Part shown: positions 10,189-19,121 of the stretch, piece by piece | Layout of the letters: the number at the start of each line of letters is the position of its first letter | Numbering within the stretch: the first letter of the stretch is position 1 | Assembly (NCBI GenBank): GCA_014802335.1 | Contig: JAAVCL010000003.1 | Span: forward strand, 41,902 to 105,901 | From: Bacteroides sp. | Lineage (GTDB): Bacteria; Bacteroidota; Bacteroidia; Bacteroidales; Muribaculaceae | DNA: 64,000 nucleotides | Reading direction: 5' to 3' | The notes under the pieces: generated by a model | Told to the model about the DNA's origin: nothing | Databases searched by the model: none | The model's input: only the letters and a program-made list of their open reading frames with translations | Made by a program: the position numbers and the translations under genes

Positions 10189-10196
10189 CAAATATA
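10189..10196 (-). promoter_or_regulatory. Bacteroidetes-type -7 box (TATATTTG) upstream of LRR copy A
   Basis: caaatata on + strand, inside a leader shared with the right-arm copy. Confidence 0.5.
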
Positions 10197-10494
10197 CAAA
10201 ATTATATTTGATTATAGAAATTTTCATAGATATTTGAACCCACAAGAAATGTGAATGACGTAGAGGTATTATTCTTTCGAGTCAAGTATGAGTTTGAAAT
10301 TATTAATAGTATTGAGTTATGAGGTATGTGGATATAATTTTAGATTCGGCACAAGGCGTTATGAGCTTCCATGACAACAGAAGCCGGTTTCTGAAGTTCG
10401 CCTCATAATATATGAGACAACGTACTAAAAAATATCGAACATAATTTTAAAATCAAAAGTTGACGGATAAGGGTGATCCGTCAGAATGAGTGGA

Positions 10495-10502
10495 TAATTT
10501 TG
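10495..10502 (+). promoter_or_regulatory. Possible -7 box (TAATTTTG) preceded by palindrome gacggat-N7-atccgtc (about 10462-10482)
   Basis: TAnnTTTG match upstream of the 10575 ORF; no clear -33 box. Confidence 0.35.
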
Positions 10503-10574
10503 CATCGTCTTAAGAGCATGGCGCGCTATAGGATTCTCTTTAAGATTTTAAGTTTAATCTAAATCAATTAAAAA

Positions 10575-11960
10575 ATGTCCACAATTAAACAAACAGAAGA
10601 CAAAGACAACGTAATTGACGGTTATGATCGTTTTTCGAGTCACCAATATTTAAGTCCCACGCGTGGCGTGTTACCATTGGTAATTTATCCAAATGAGGAA
10701 CAGACCGGTCAACTTACAGATGCTCACTGCTCAATACTTAGATCGTTGGGTTTTAACAGTGTCGTCACAAAAGGGACGGAAGAAGAGCTTTTGGAAAATA
10801 TCTCCATCCTTATAAACAACGGTCTTATGCCAATTCCCACACATGATATATTTAATCCTTCAAACAAGAAGCTTATTGCAGGGTTAACTGACAAACTTTC
10901 CGAGTTGGTTGCAAAATTAGATCGAAAGGAAAAGCTGGGTGGCATTTTCACCGGTTACTGTGGTTCTTTGGAGGATCTTGATGTCTTGAAAGCAATAGTT
11001 TCTGCGATAGACACGGGCCTCGGATGTACTAAATTGCCATCTATTAAAGATGTAACAAGCGTAACGAACCAAAGAACTTTGCAAATTCATTTGATTCCGG
11101 AACAATCATCACGGTTAATATTCAGTATCCCCGATTTAAGTATAAAAGATGCAGAATCTAAATTTTTTGCAGCGAAGACTCAAACATGTGCAGGCCCCGG
11201 TGTATGGTTATCAGATTCGAAAGCTACAACAAAAGATAGCGCAAACGTGGAAAAGACGCGCCTAAAGGAATTTTTTAATAATCTTGAGATTCTTACGGTG
11301 ATGTCAAATTATACCTCACGTCCGATATGGGGAAAAGTAAATGAAGGTTCCTATGCATCCATGTTGCTTGAATCCATGAATGCTCTCGCCTATGGCGCGC
11401 AAGGTCTTTTCTTCACTCAAAGCAGTAACAATGGCTCAAAAGTAAGTTCCGTTCCCAGTACAGCAAATCCATGGTATAAGTTAATTAATCGGATTAAACA
11501 ATTCGAAGGTATATTTCTTAACGGAAAGACAATAGATGTGCGACATCTTCTTGACTCTTCCGTATCCAGTGATTGCTATTTCGCTGAATTTAAGAATACA
11601 ATGGGCCCCTTAATTAGAATATCTCCTGTTAAGGCATCGCCTATTAAGGCCACAACTGATTCGAACCTTACCATATCGCATATCTCTTTAATGCCTATGA
11701 ACTCTATGCTTAATAATGATATTTTCAATGATGAAACATTAGATTTCTTAGTCATTGTCAATAATAGTATAACTGCTACGAGAGCATACCGTTTAGAGTT
11801 GAATCCTTATTATCAAGTATATGAGGTGCAATCGGCTAAGATAACGAATCCGGCAGATCGTAGTAAAAATACTTTGGAAGAGGAGCTTGTGGTTACAACC
11901 AATGGTGTTATAGAGCGGAGAATAGCTCCGGGAGATGTATTGATACTCAGGTGGAAATAA
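10575..11960 (+). CDS. TIM-barrel/glycoside-hydrolase-like protein (paralogue 1), no signal peptide seen
   Basis: NALAYGAQGLFF, FEGIFLNGKTIDVRH and ERRIAPGDVLILRW align with matching segments of the next ORF. Confidence 0.6.
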   Translation: MSTIKQTEDKDNVIDGYDRFSSHQYLSPTRGVLPLVIYPNEEQTGQLTDAHCSILRSLGFNSVVTKGTEEELLENISILINNGLMPIPTHDIFNPSNKKLIAGLTDKLSELVAKLDRKEKLGGIFTGYCGSLEDLDVLKAIVSAIDTGLGCTKLPSIKDVTSVTNQRTLQIHLIPEQSSRLIFSIPDLSIKDAESKFFAAKTQTCAGPGVWLSDSKATTKDSANVEKTRLKEFFNNLEILTVMSNYTSRPIWGKVNEGSYASMLLESMNALAYGAQGLFFTQSSNNGSKVSSVPSTANPWYKLINRIKQFEGIFLNGKTIDVRHLLDSSVSSDCYFAEFKNTMGPLIRISPVKASPIKATTDSNLTISHISLMPMNSMLNNDIFNDETLDFLVIVNNSITATRAYRLELNPYYQVYEVQSAKITNPADRSKNTLEEELVVTTNGVIERRIAPGDVLILRWK

Positions 11961-11968
11961 AAATAAAT

Positions 11969-13735
11969 ATGTATAACAAACTAAAAATTAAAACTATGCT
12001 AAAAGATTCTTTAAAAACGAATAAAGTAGTGGCGGCCAATAGTGACTCGGGAAGCAGCGAGGATTCTACATATAAATATAAGAACCCTACCCCAGGTGAA
12101 ATTCCTATAATTGGCTATTTGGTATCCCATAACAAAAGTTTTGAACTTAAGAATGTAAATCCTCAAGATATAAAAGTTGAGGAAAATTTCACTCCCTACG
12201 TCCCCGACGAACCGGGGAATCCAACTGAATTGGATGATCGGCAGAATGTTCTGAATTTTTCCGCTGCCGGATGTAATCTCGCTTTAAATGGAGTAGTCAC
12301 AAATAAGGACACTAACTATATAGAACTTCAAAAATATGCTTACAACAAATTGGGATTGATTGTGTCTAATATAGGAAAGTTATGTGCAGAACCGGTTGCT
12401 AATAATACCAATAATGAAGGTCCTTTCGAAAGTTTTATAAATGCATTTAAAGCTGATTCTAATATAGAAGATGATAAATATAAAAAGGTTGCAGCTTTTC
12501 TATTATGTGATGAACCTTCTCTGGAGCTATTAGAGGGTAGTGAATATATTAATTCAAATACCCTGTCCTTTTATTACAAACGGCTTGTAGAGAAATGTAC
12601 CCCGGAAGGTTTGGATGCATTAGTGCTTATAAACCTGGTTGCTATTCATGGAAAAAATAGGACTGCAACTGAGTATCAACGTTATCTGGATGCTTACGAG
12701 GTAAATTTTAATCCATTGTTTTATTCTGTTGATGTATATCCGATTCTTCAGTGGAATCCTTTGGTAATTACAGAAAATAGCCTAAGTGGAATGAGCAGCT
12801 CCCTGCGCGCGGGTGAGATTGTGCAAGTGCATGAGCGCTTTTACAGAACGCTGGAAATGGTCTCGGCCCAAGCGCGCAATAATAATAATAAGCCATTTTG
12901 GTATTATCCGCTTGTCGGTGAGCATTTTAATCATAATAGTTTTTATTATCCCGCTCAAAAAGAAGAGTATATGCGGTACTCCATATTCACCGCTTTGGCC
13001 TATGGTGCTAAGGGAGTGGTATTATGGCGTATGCTGGAGAATATAGACGATAGGAAAAATCTATTTCTGGTACATGACCACGCTGATTATAACCCCGAAA
13101 GCTATATGCGTCATCCTATTAATGCTGACCGCACTCGCAGTCCGTTCTGGTATTATGTGAGACGCATAATCAGGGAAATTAAGCGTTATGAGTCTATTTT
13201 CCTTAATTCTAAGGTGGTCGATACCTTTCATACGGGACTTGAGAAAATGGCAGATTATGCTCAATCTATTTATGACCCTTCAACACCAGGTGTACTTCCG
13301 TACGTGAAACATGGCTGGGCGCCGGGGGTAGAAAATCCAATCCCTCCTGAAACTCGCACAGCCGAGGTCTGGGGACTCAGACCGTTGAATTCTGACAGTA
13401 GGACTGTTTTTAAATCGATAGAGAGTCCAGAAGAAGGCTTCGGTGTTCTTGTTTCTCATTTGGAAGATGACAACAATGCAGAAGATCAACAAGAGCAAAA
13501 GAAAAACGCACAATCCCCGGTTAAAAAAAATTATTATATGGTGGTGAATCATGATGCTGCCAATGCCCAAAAGATTCGCATCAATTTCTTGAGCGGATAT
13601 AAGATTAAGGAGCTGACACCTCGCAGTTCAAATAATATCATCATTAATAATGAGATAAACACAACAACCACAAGTAGTATTGAACGACTGTTGGCACCGG
13701 GAGGCTATATTATTTTTCAACAGATAAATGATTAG
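11969..13735 (+). CDS. TIM-barrel/glycoside-hydrolase-like protein (paralogue 2), no signal peptide seen
   Basis: IPIIGYLV..., AAFLLCDEPS, TALAYGAKGVVLWRM, YESIFLNSKVVDTFH, ERLLAPGGYIIFQ; ATG at 11969 preferred to GTG at 11951. Confidence 0.65.
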   Translation: MYNKLKIKTMLKDSLKTNKVVAANSDSGSSEDSTYKYKNPTPGEIPIIGYLVSHNKSFELKNVNPQDIKVEENFTPYVPDEPGNPTELDDRQNVLNFSAAGCNLALNGVVTNKDTNYIELQKYAYNKLGLIVSNIGKLCAEPVANNTNNEGPFESFINAFKADSNIEDDKYKKVAAFLLCDEPSLELLEGSEYINSNTLSFYYKRLVEKCTPEGLDALVLINLVAIHGKNRTATEYQRYLDAYEVNFNPLFYSVDVYPILQWNPLVITENSLSGMSSSLRAGEIVQVHERFYRTLEMVSAQARNNNNKPFWYYPLVGEHFNHNSFYYPAQKEEYMRYSIFTALAYGAKGVVLWRMLENIDDRKNLFLVHDHADYNPESYMRHPINADRTRSPFWYYVRRIIREIKRYESIFLNSKVVDTFHTGLEKMADYAQSIYDPSTPGVLPYVKHGWAPGVENPIPPETRTAEVWGLRPLNSDSRTVFKSIESPEEGFGVLVSHLEDDNNAEDQQEQKKNAQSPVKKNYYMVVNHDAANAQKIRINFLSGYKIKELTPRSSNNIIINNEINTTTTSSIERLLAPGGYIIFQQIND

Positions 13736-13746
13736 AATCCTTTTAA

Positions 13747-13796
13747 AATTCCCGGATTTTAGGAATACGATAAATAATTCCTAAAATCCGGGAATT
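13747..13796. terminator. Perfect 20-bp hairpin after the GH-like gene pair
   Basis: aattcccggattttaggaat / attcctaaaatccgggaatt. Confidence 0.8.
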
Positions 13797-13809
13797 ATAA
13801 TATAATAAT

Positions 13810-13840
13810 TTTGATAAGTACACTTAATTTTGTATATTTG
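13810..13840 (+). promoter_or_regulatory. Bacteroidetes-type promoter TTTG-N19-TATATTTG
   Basis: TTTG 13810-13813, TATATTTG 13833-13840. Confidence 0.7.
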
Positions 13841-13975
13841 TTGCCGAAACGATTCTTAACAATTAGTGGGTGCTGAAATATAAATAAGATCGATATGGGA
13901 GATACAGATATTTTGAGGCAGAAGTCCGTTTCCTCTGAATCATTATTTATAGCCACTACCAAAAAAGCTAAAGCC

Positions 13976-15340
13976 ATGCAAAGAAAGAATATTAGTGTCA
14001 TAATGCGGTGTATGATAGTTAGCTTATTACTGAGTATAGGACTGCTTAATAGTGCTGCGCAAATCTGGATTGACGATTTTAGGTATATAGTCCTTTCAGA
14101 AGAGGATAGGACCGTTGCAGTAGATCTTATGAAAGATGTATCGGGTAATAAGCAAGAGTATGTAATACCTGATATAGTAAATATAGATGGTATTGACTAC
14201 ACGGTAACGACAATACGTAAAATCAAACCCCGAGTTTATAATGGAACAATATCCTTAACAGTACCTGCAACAGTAAAATACATTGAAGAATGGGCATTTG
14301 CATCCTTTTTTGATTTAAGACATATAGAATTTGAATGTGACAGACTGGAAGAAGTTGGAGCGAGTGCATTCTGGGGCTGTGAAAACTTGAGTTCTTTCGA
14401 TTTTTCCAAACTACCATCCGACCCGGAAAAGGTAGGAAATGGAGTTTTCTATAGGTCGGGCATTACCGAAGTTGAATGGCCGGAATATCTTGCGGTTGTA
14501 CCGGAGAAGATGTTTTTTAATTCTGCGGTTACTAAATTAAAATTGCCACCAACTGTTACAACCGTCTCAACGGCGGCTTTTACGTTGTGCAAAATTGATA
14601 CTCTTTCTATTCCCGATAATGTCGTGTTGAGGGAACAGGCTTTTGCATGTAACTTTGATTTGAAAGAACTAAGATTGGGAGAAGGATGCCATTTGTATGC
14701 AACTTGCCTGAGCTACAATTCTGATCTGGAGAAAATAGTGTTGCCTTCAGGCACCCGGATTTATGGTTGTCCTTTTTTCGACATGCTGAATCTCTGTGAG
14801 CTCGAGCTTGCAGCTGATGTGGAATTTTATAACGGAGCACAACTTTTAGCACTGGATAGCGACATGATATATTATGTTAGGGATAATGATTTAGGTGAAT
14901 ATTTATCTCCGGAATTTCACTATAGCAGTAATCCGATTGAACATGGGAGCTTGTATGAAGGTTATGGAAGAGTCTCTCCGAATTGGAAACAATATGTTAA
15001 AAAGGTTATATATCACACGGATGCTCCTCAATATATAGGAGACTATGACATCGTGCGTCAGAAGGATTATGACACCGCAACGCTATATGTCGAACCCAAG
15101 GGACTGAACAGAGCAAGGGTTATAAACCCCTGGAAAAACTTTCATAATATCGCACCGTTAGATATTGTGACCGGGATTGAGAATACAGACTTGGATTCTG
15201 CGGAAGAGGCCGGTGCGGAATTCGGATGTTGCGGTTATTATACCCTCAGCGGAGTATACGTAGGAGACAATTTCGATAGTCTTAGCCGCGGAGTTTACAT
15301 CTCGCGCACTACTGACGGTATCCGTAAAATCATAAAATGA
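13976..15340 (+). CDS. BspA-like LRR secreted protein (copy A', intact)
   Basis: Signal peptide MQRKNISVIMRCMIVSLLLSIGLLNSAAQ; homologous to 7819-10035; start moved from 13895 to 13976. Confidence 0.85.
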   Translation: MQRKNISVIMRCMIVSLLLSIGLLNSAAQIWIDDFRYIVLSEEDRTVAVDLMKDVSGNKQEYVIPDIVNIDGIDYTVTTIRKIKPRVYNGTISLTVPATVKYIEEWAFASFFDLRHIEFECDRLEEVGASAFWGCENLSSFDFSKLPSDPEKVGNGVFYRSGITEVEWPEYLAVVPEKMFFNSAVTKLKLPPTVTTVSTAAFTLCKIDTLSIPDNVVLREQAFACNFDLKELRLGEGCHLYATCLSYNSDLEKIVLPSGTRIYGCPFFDMLNLCELELAADVEFYNGAQLLALDSDMIYYVRDNDLGEYLSPEFHYSSNPIEHGSLYEGYGRVSPNWKQYVKKVIYHTDAPQYIGDYDIVRQKDYDTATLYVEPKGLNRARVINPWKNFHNIAPLDIVTGIENTDLDSAEEAGAEFGCCGYYTLSGVYVGDNFDSLSRGVYISRTTDGIRKIIK

Positions 15341-15361
15341 CGAAAACGACTTTAATCAGAT

Positions 15362-16729
15362 ATGAAAAGAGAGATTATGCGGAACATTATCAGGGCAATT
15401 GTAATTTGCCTGTTGCCTTGTATGGGCAGCCTGCAAAGCATTGGTGCCAACACAAGCAATACGACCGAATCTGAAAGCGTATCAATTGACGGATTCATCT
15501 ATACCATCCTCTCGGAAAAGGAGAAGACAGCATCAGTGCGCTTGCCCTGTGAGGAAACAGAAATAAGAGAAGAAATGTCTATCATGCCAAGGGTGGAAAT
15601 AGGCAACACCACATATACTGTCACAACTATTGATTACATAGCCCCGGTTGTAAAAACTCTTAACGTACCCCCTTCGGTTACATCTATTGAAGGAGAAGCT
15701 TTCATGGACAACACGATAATCGAAATTATAAATATCCGAGCAAACAGACTTAAAAAGATAGGGTATGGAGCATTTGGATATTGTTCAAACCTTAAAACAT
15801 TCGACTTCAGCAAGCTGCCTGATGATATAAGTTATATAGGAGGGCAAGTTTTTATACAGTCCGGTTTGGAGGAAGTGGAGTGGCCCGATGATCTTTCAGA
15901 GATACCAAAATGTATGTTTACCGGCTCTCCAATTAAAAAAATTAATTTACCACCTACGGTGAAACGTATTGGCAAATGTGCTTTCAGCTTTACACAATTA
16001 GACAGTGTAAGTATTCCTGCAAATGTCACGATAGAGGAAGAGGCATTCAGCAATAATTTCTATATGAAGAAATTTACTCTTGGAGAAGGCTGTGAACTCA
16101 AGGACGGTGCATTTGCAGATAATTGTGAAATGGAAAAAATAGTTTTGCCCGAGCGAACTAAAATTTACGGCTCTCCTTTCTACCATGTGCTCAACCTCAG
16201 AGAAGTCCATATTGCGGGGAGCGTATTTTTTGACCAAAATTCCTATCTTACAAAAAGATTAAAGACTTTCCCGTCAAGGCGGTTTCCTGTTTTTCATGAT
16301 AAATATTATGAACACTATTTTCCTGAATGTTTTCATTATAGTCCGTTATACTTTGGCTCCATGGACCCGGAATATAAACAGAATTTGTCTACAATCATAT
16401 ATAACACTGATGAGCCGGCACTTTTGATAAACAATCATTTTATGAGAACGAGTGATTATGATTCGGCGACTCTATACGTAAAACCGGAAGGTGTCGAGAC
16501 CGCGCGCAATTTTGAACCATGGTGTTTATTTAGCGCTATCAAGCCGATAGAAATAGTGACGGGAATTGATGAGATCGAAACGGATTCATGTTCGGGAAGT
16601 GAATATGCGCCGGGTGTATACGGTTATTATACACTGAGCGGAGTATACATGGGAGAGAGCTTCGAAAGTCTTGGACGCGGCGTTTACATCTCACGCACTG
16701 CCGACGGTATCCGTAAAATCATGAAATGA
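15362..16729 (+). CDS. BspA-like LRR secreted protein (copy B')
   Basis: Near-identical N-terminus to the 6406-7785 product, same C-terminal tail. Confidence 0.85.
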   Translation: MKREIMRNIIRAIVICLLPCMGSLQSIGANTSNTTESESVSIDGFIYTILSEKEKTASVRLPCEETEIREEMSIMPRVEIGNTTYTVTTIDYIAPVVKTLNVPPSVTSIEGEAFMDNTIIEIINIRANRLKKIGYGAFGYCSNLKTFDFSKLPDDISYIGGQVFIQSGLEEVEWPDDLSEIPKCMFTGSPIKKINLPPTVKRIGKCAFSFTQLDSVSIPANVTIEEEAFSNNFYMKKFTLGEGCELKDGAFADNCEMEKIVLPERTKIYGSPFYHVLNLREVHIAGSVFFDQNSYLTKRLKTFPSRRFPVFHDKYYEHYFPECFHYSPLYFGSMDPEYKQNLSTIIYNTDEPALLINNHFMRTSDYDSATLYVKPEGVETARNFEPWCLFSAIKPIEIVTGIDEIETDSCSGSEYAPGVYGYYTLSGVYMGESFESLGRGVYISRTADGIRKIMK

Positions 16730-16742
16730 AGTTGACTGAAAA

Positions 16743-16774
16743 TTTGGAGAAAAAAGAAAAAAGTGTTATCTTTG
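16743..16774 (+). promoter_or_regulatory. Promoter TTTG-N20-TATCTTTG for tRNA-Pro
   Basis: TTTG 16743-16746, TATCTTTG 16767-16774. Confidence 0.7.
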
Positions 16775-16790
16775 CAGACGCAAAGAAAAT

Positions 16791-16864
16791 CGGGGTGTAG
16801 CACAGTTGGTTAGCGCGCTACGTTCGGGACGTAGAGGTCGGGCGTTCGAGTCGCCTCACCCCGA
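16791..16864 (+). tRNA. tRNA-Pro (anticodon CGG), CCA not encoded
   Basis: Acceptor cggggtg/caccccg, anticodon stem-loop ctacg-ttCGGga-cgtag, T-loop ttcgagt. Confidence 0.93.
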
Positions 16865-17065
16865 CAGGAAGCCGGAGAGCTGCAAGGTTCCCCGGCTTCT
16901 TAATTTTTATTAACGCTGCCGGCCTAATCCAAAATTTCGAACGCATACCATACAATCCGATAGGAAAAATAATGAAGTCGTTTAAACTTTTTACAACGAC
17001 TTCAAAAGTAAACACATTCTTAAGTTTCAAGAAAAAACTTAAAACCAAATATCGAATATACATAA

Positions 17066-19105
17066 ATGAAAGAATTTAAACGCACACTCATCACCACCGC
17101 ACTCCCCTACGCAAACGGCCCGGTGCATATCGGCCACCTTGCCGGGGTTTATGTTCCGGCTGATATTTATGCACGCTACATGCGTCTTCAAGGCCGTGAG
17201 GTTCTGCTGATTGGCGGCAGCGACGAACATGGTGTGCCTATCACCATAAAGGCACGCAACGAGGGTGTCACTCCGCAGGATATAGTGGATCGTTATCATA
17301 AAATCATCAAGGATTCTTTTGAAGAGTTCGGGATTTCTTTTGATGTTTACGGGCGCACCACTTCCGACACACATCGGCGCGTGGCCTCTGAATTTTTCCG
17401 CAAGCTCTATGATAAAGGTGAGTTTATCGAGAAAACGTCAATGCAACTCTATGACGAGGAAGCAGGCCAATTTCTTGCCGACCGCTATGTTACGGGCACG
17501 TGTCCGCATTGCGGCCGAGAGGGTGCATACGGCGACCAATGCGAAGCGTGCGGCACTTCGTTGAACGCCACCGACCTGATTGATCCGCGTTCCACAATTA
17601 CCGGCTCGATCCCGGTGATGAGAGAAACAAAGCATTATTACCTTCCTCTCGACAAGTGGCAACCCGAGCTTGAAAAATGGATTCTCGAGGATCACAAGGA
17701 GTGGAAGACTAACGTTTACGGCCAATGCAAGTCGTGGCTCGACATGGGGCTGCAGCCTCGCGCCGTGAGCCGAGACCTTGACTGGGGAATACCCGTGCCC
17801 GTTGAGGGCAACGAGGGCAAAGTGCTGTACGTGTGGTTTGACGCCCCTATCGGTTACATCTCAAATACCATCGACCTGGTGGGTGATGATTATACCAAAT
17901 GGTGGAAAGATCCCGAAACCCGCATGCTGCACTTTATCGGTAAAGACAATATCGTGTTCCATTGCATCGTTTTCCCATCCATGCTGATGGCCGACGGCAC
18001 TTATAATCTCCCCGATAATGTGCCGGCCAATGAATTCCTCAATCTTGAGGATGACAAAATTTCAACCTCGCGCAACTGGGCGGTATGGCTGCACGAGTAT
18101 CTGCAGGATTTCCCGGGCAAACAAGACGTGCTGCGCTATGTGCTGACCGCCAATGCCCCCGAAACGAAAGATAATAACTTCACATGGAAAGATTTCCAGG
18201 CGCGTAACAACAGCGAATTGGTGGCGATTCTCGGAAATTTCGTGAATCGTGCAATTGTGCTGACCCATAAATACTTCGATGGCATTGTTCCGGCGCCCGG
18301 AGAACTCACCGAAACAGAAACCACCCTCATCGAGGAAGTAAAGAAGCTGAAAGAGGAGTTGACCGAGGCTCTCGACACATTCCATTTCCGCGAAGCCCTG
18401 CGCCTGGCGATGGATATGGCCCGCGCCGGCAATAAATATCTGCAGGACACCGAACCCTGGAAAGTGGCAAAGACCGACATGCCACGCACGGCCACCATTC
18501 TTAACACTGCAATCCAAATGTGTGCCAACCTTTCGATTGCATTCGAACCGTTCCTGCCATTCATGTCTGCAAAATTAGTCAAGATGCTCGGCGGCGACAA
18601 GATAAGCTGGGATATGCTCGGCTGTTTCGATCTTGTGCCGGCCGGAGCAAAGATTGGCGAGCCGGAGCTACTGTTTGAAAAGATTGAGGATTCGACTGTT
18701 GAGGCACAAGTGCAGAAACTGCTTGACACAAAGAAAGCCAACGAATTGAAGGCATGGAAACCGGAGCCCGTGAAGCCTGACGTGGACTTCGAGACATTCG
18801 AGAAGACTGACATCCGCGTTGGCAAGGTTCTGGAGTGTTCAAAAGTAAAGAAATCGAAGAAACTGCTGCAATTCCTCATTGACGACGGCATGGAGAAGCG
18901 CACCATCCTGAGTGGAATCGCTCTGAGCTATCCCGACCCCTCGGTGTTGGTAGGCAAGGAGATATGCTTCATAGCCAACTTCCCTGTGCGCAAAATGATG
19001 GGAATTGACTCACAAGGTATGATTCTTTCGGCAGTGAATCCTGATGGCACCTTAACTGTTATCTCTCCGTCGGCTCCGGTTGTTCCCGGCGCTCAAGTGG
19101 GATAA
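17066..19105 (+). CDS. metG: Methionyl-tRNA synthetase with C-terminal tRNA-binding domain
   Basis: [36 protein letters not shown] zinc-knuckle; [14 protein letters not shown] (KMSKS-equivalent); EMAP-like C-terminus. Confidence 0.97.
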   Translation: MKEFKRTLITTALPYANGPVHIGHLAGVYVPADIYARYMRLQGREVLLIGGSDEHGVPITIKARNEGVTPQDIVDRYHKIIKDSFEEFGISFDVYGRTTSDTHRRVASEFFRKLYDKGEFIEKTSMQLYDEEAGQFLADRYVTGTCPHCGREGAYGDQCEACGTSLNATDLIDPRSTITGSIPVMRETKHYYLPLDKWQPELEKWILEDHKEWKTNVYGQCKSWLDMGLQPRAVSRDLDWGIPVPVEGNEGKVLYVWFDAPIGYISNTIDLVGDDYTKWWKDPETRMLHFIGKDNIVFHCIVFPSMLMADGTYNLPDNVPANEFLNLEDDKISTSRNWAVWLHEYLQDFPGKQDVLRYVLTANAPETKDNNFTWKDFQARNNSELVAILGNFVNRAIVLTHKYFDGIVPAPGELTETETTLIEEVKKLKEELTEALDTFHFREALRLAMDMARAGNKYLQDTEPWKVAKTDMPRTATILNTAIQMCANLSIAFEPFLPFMSAKLVKMLGGDKISWDMLGCFDLVPAGAKIGEPELLFEKIEDSTVEAQVQKLLDTKKANELKAWKPEPVKPDVDFETFEKTDIRVGKVLECSKVKKSKKLLQFLIDDGMEKRTILSGIALSYPDPSVLVGKEICFIANFPVRKMMGIDSQGMILSAVNPDGTLTVISPSAPVVPGAQVG

Positions 19106-19121
19106 CAACCTGCCCGGAGGG

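Noticed and set aside
10055-10237. 60-aa plus-strand ORF upstream of LRR copy A
   Set aside because: Antisense of the conserved leader; the equivalent frame in the other arm is not conserved as a protein.
13895-13975. 27-aa N-terminal extension of LRR copy A' (MGDTDILRQKS...)
   Set aside because: A signal peptide begins at the ATG at 13976 and the other arm has a stop in the equivalent frame; treated as leader.
18136-18906. 256-aa antisense ORF inside metG
   Set aside because: Serine-rich shadow of a strongly conserved coding frame; no independent motif.
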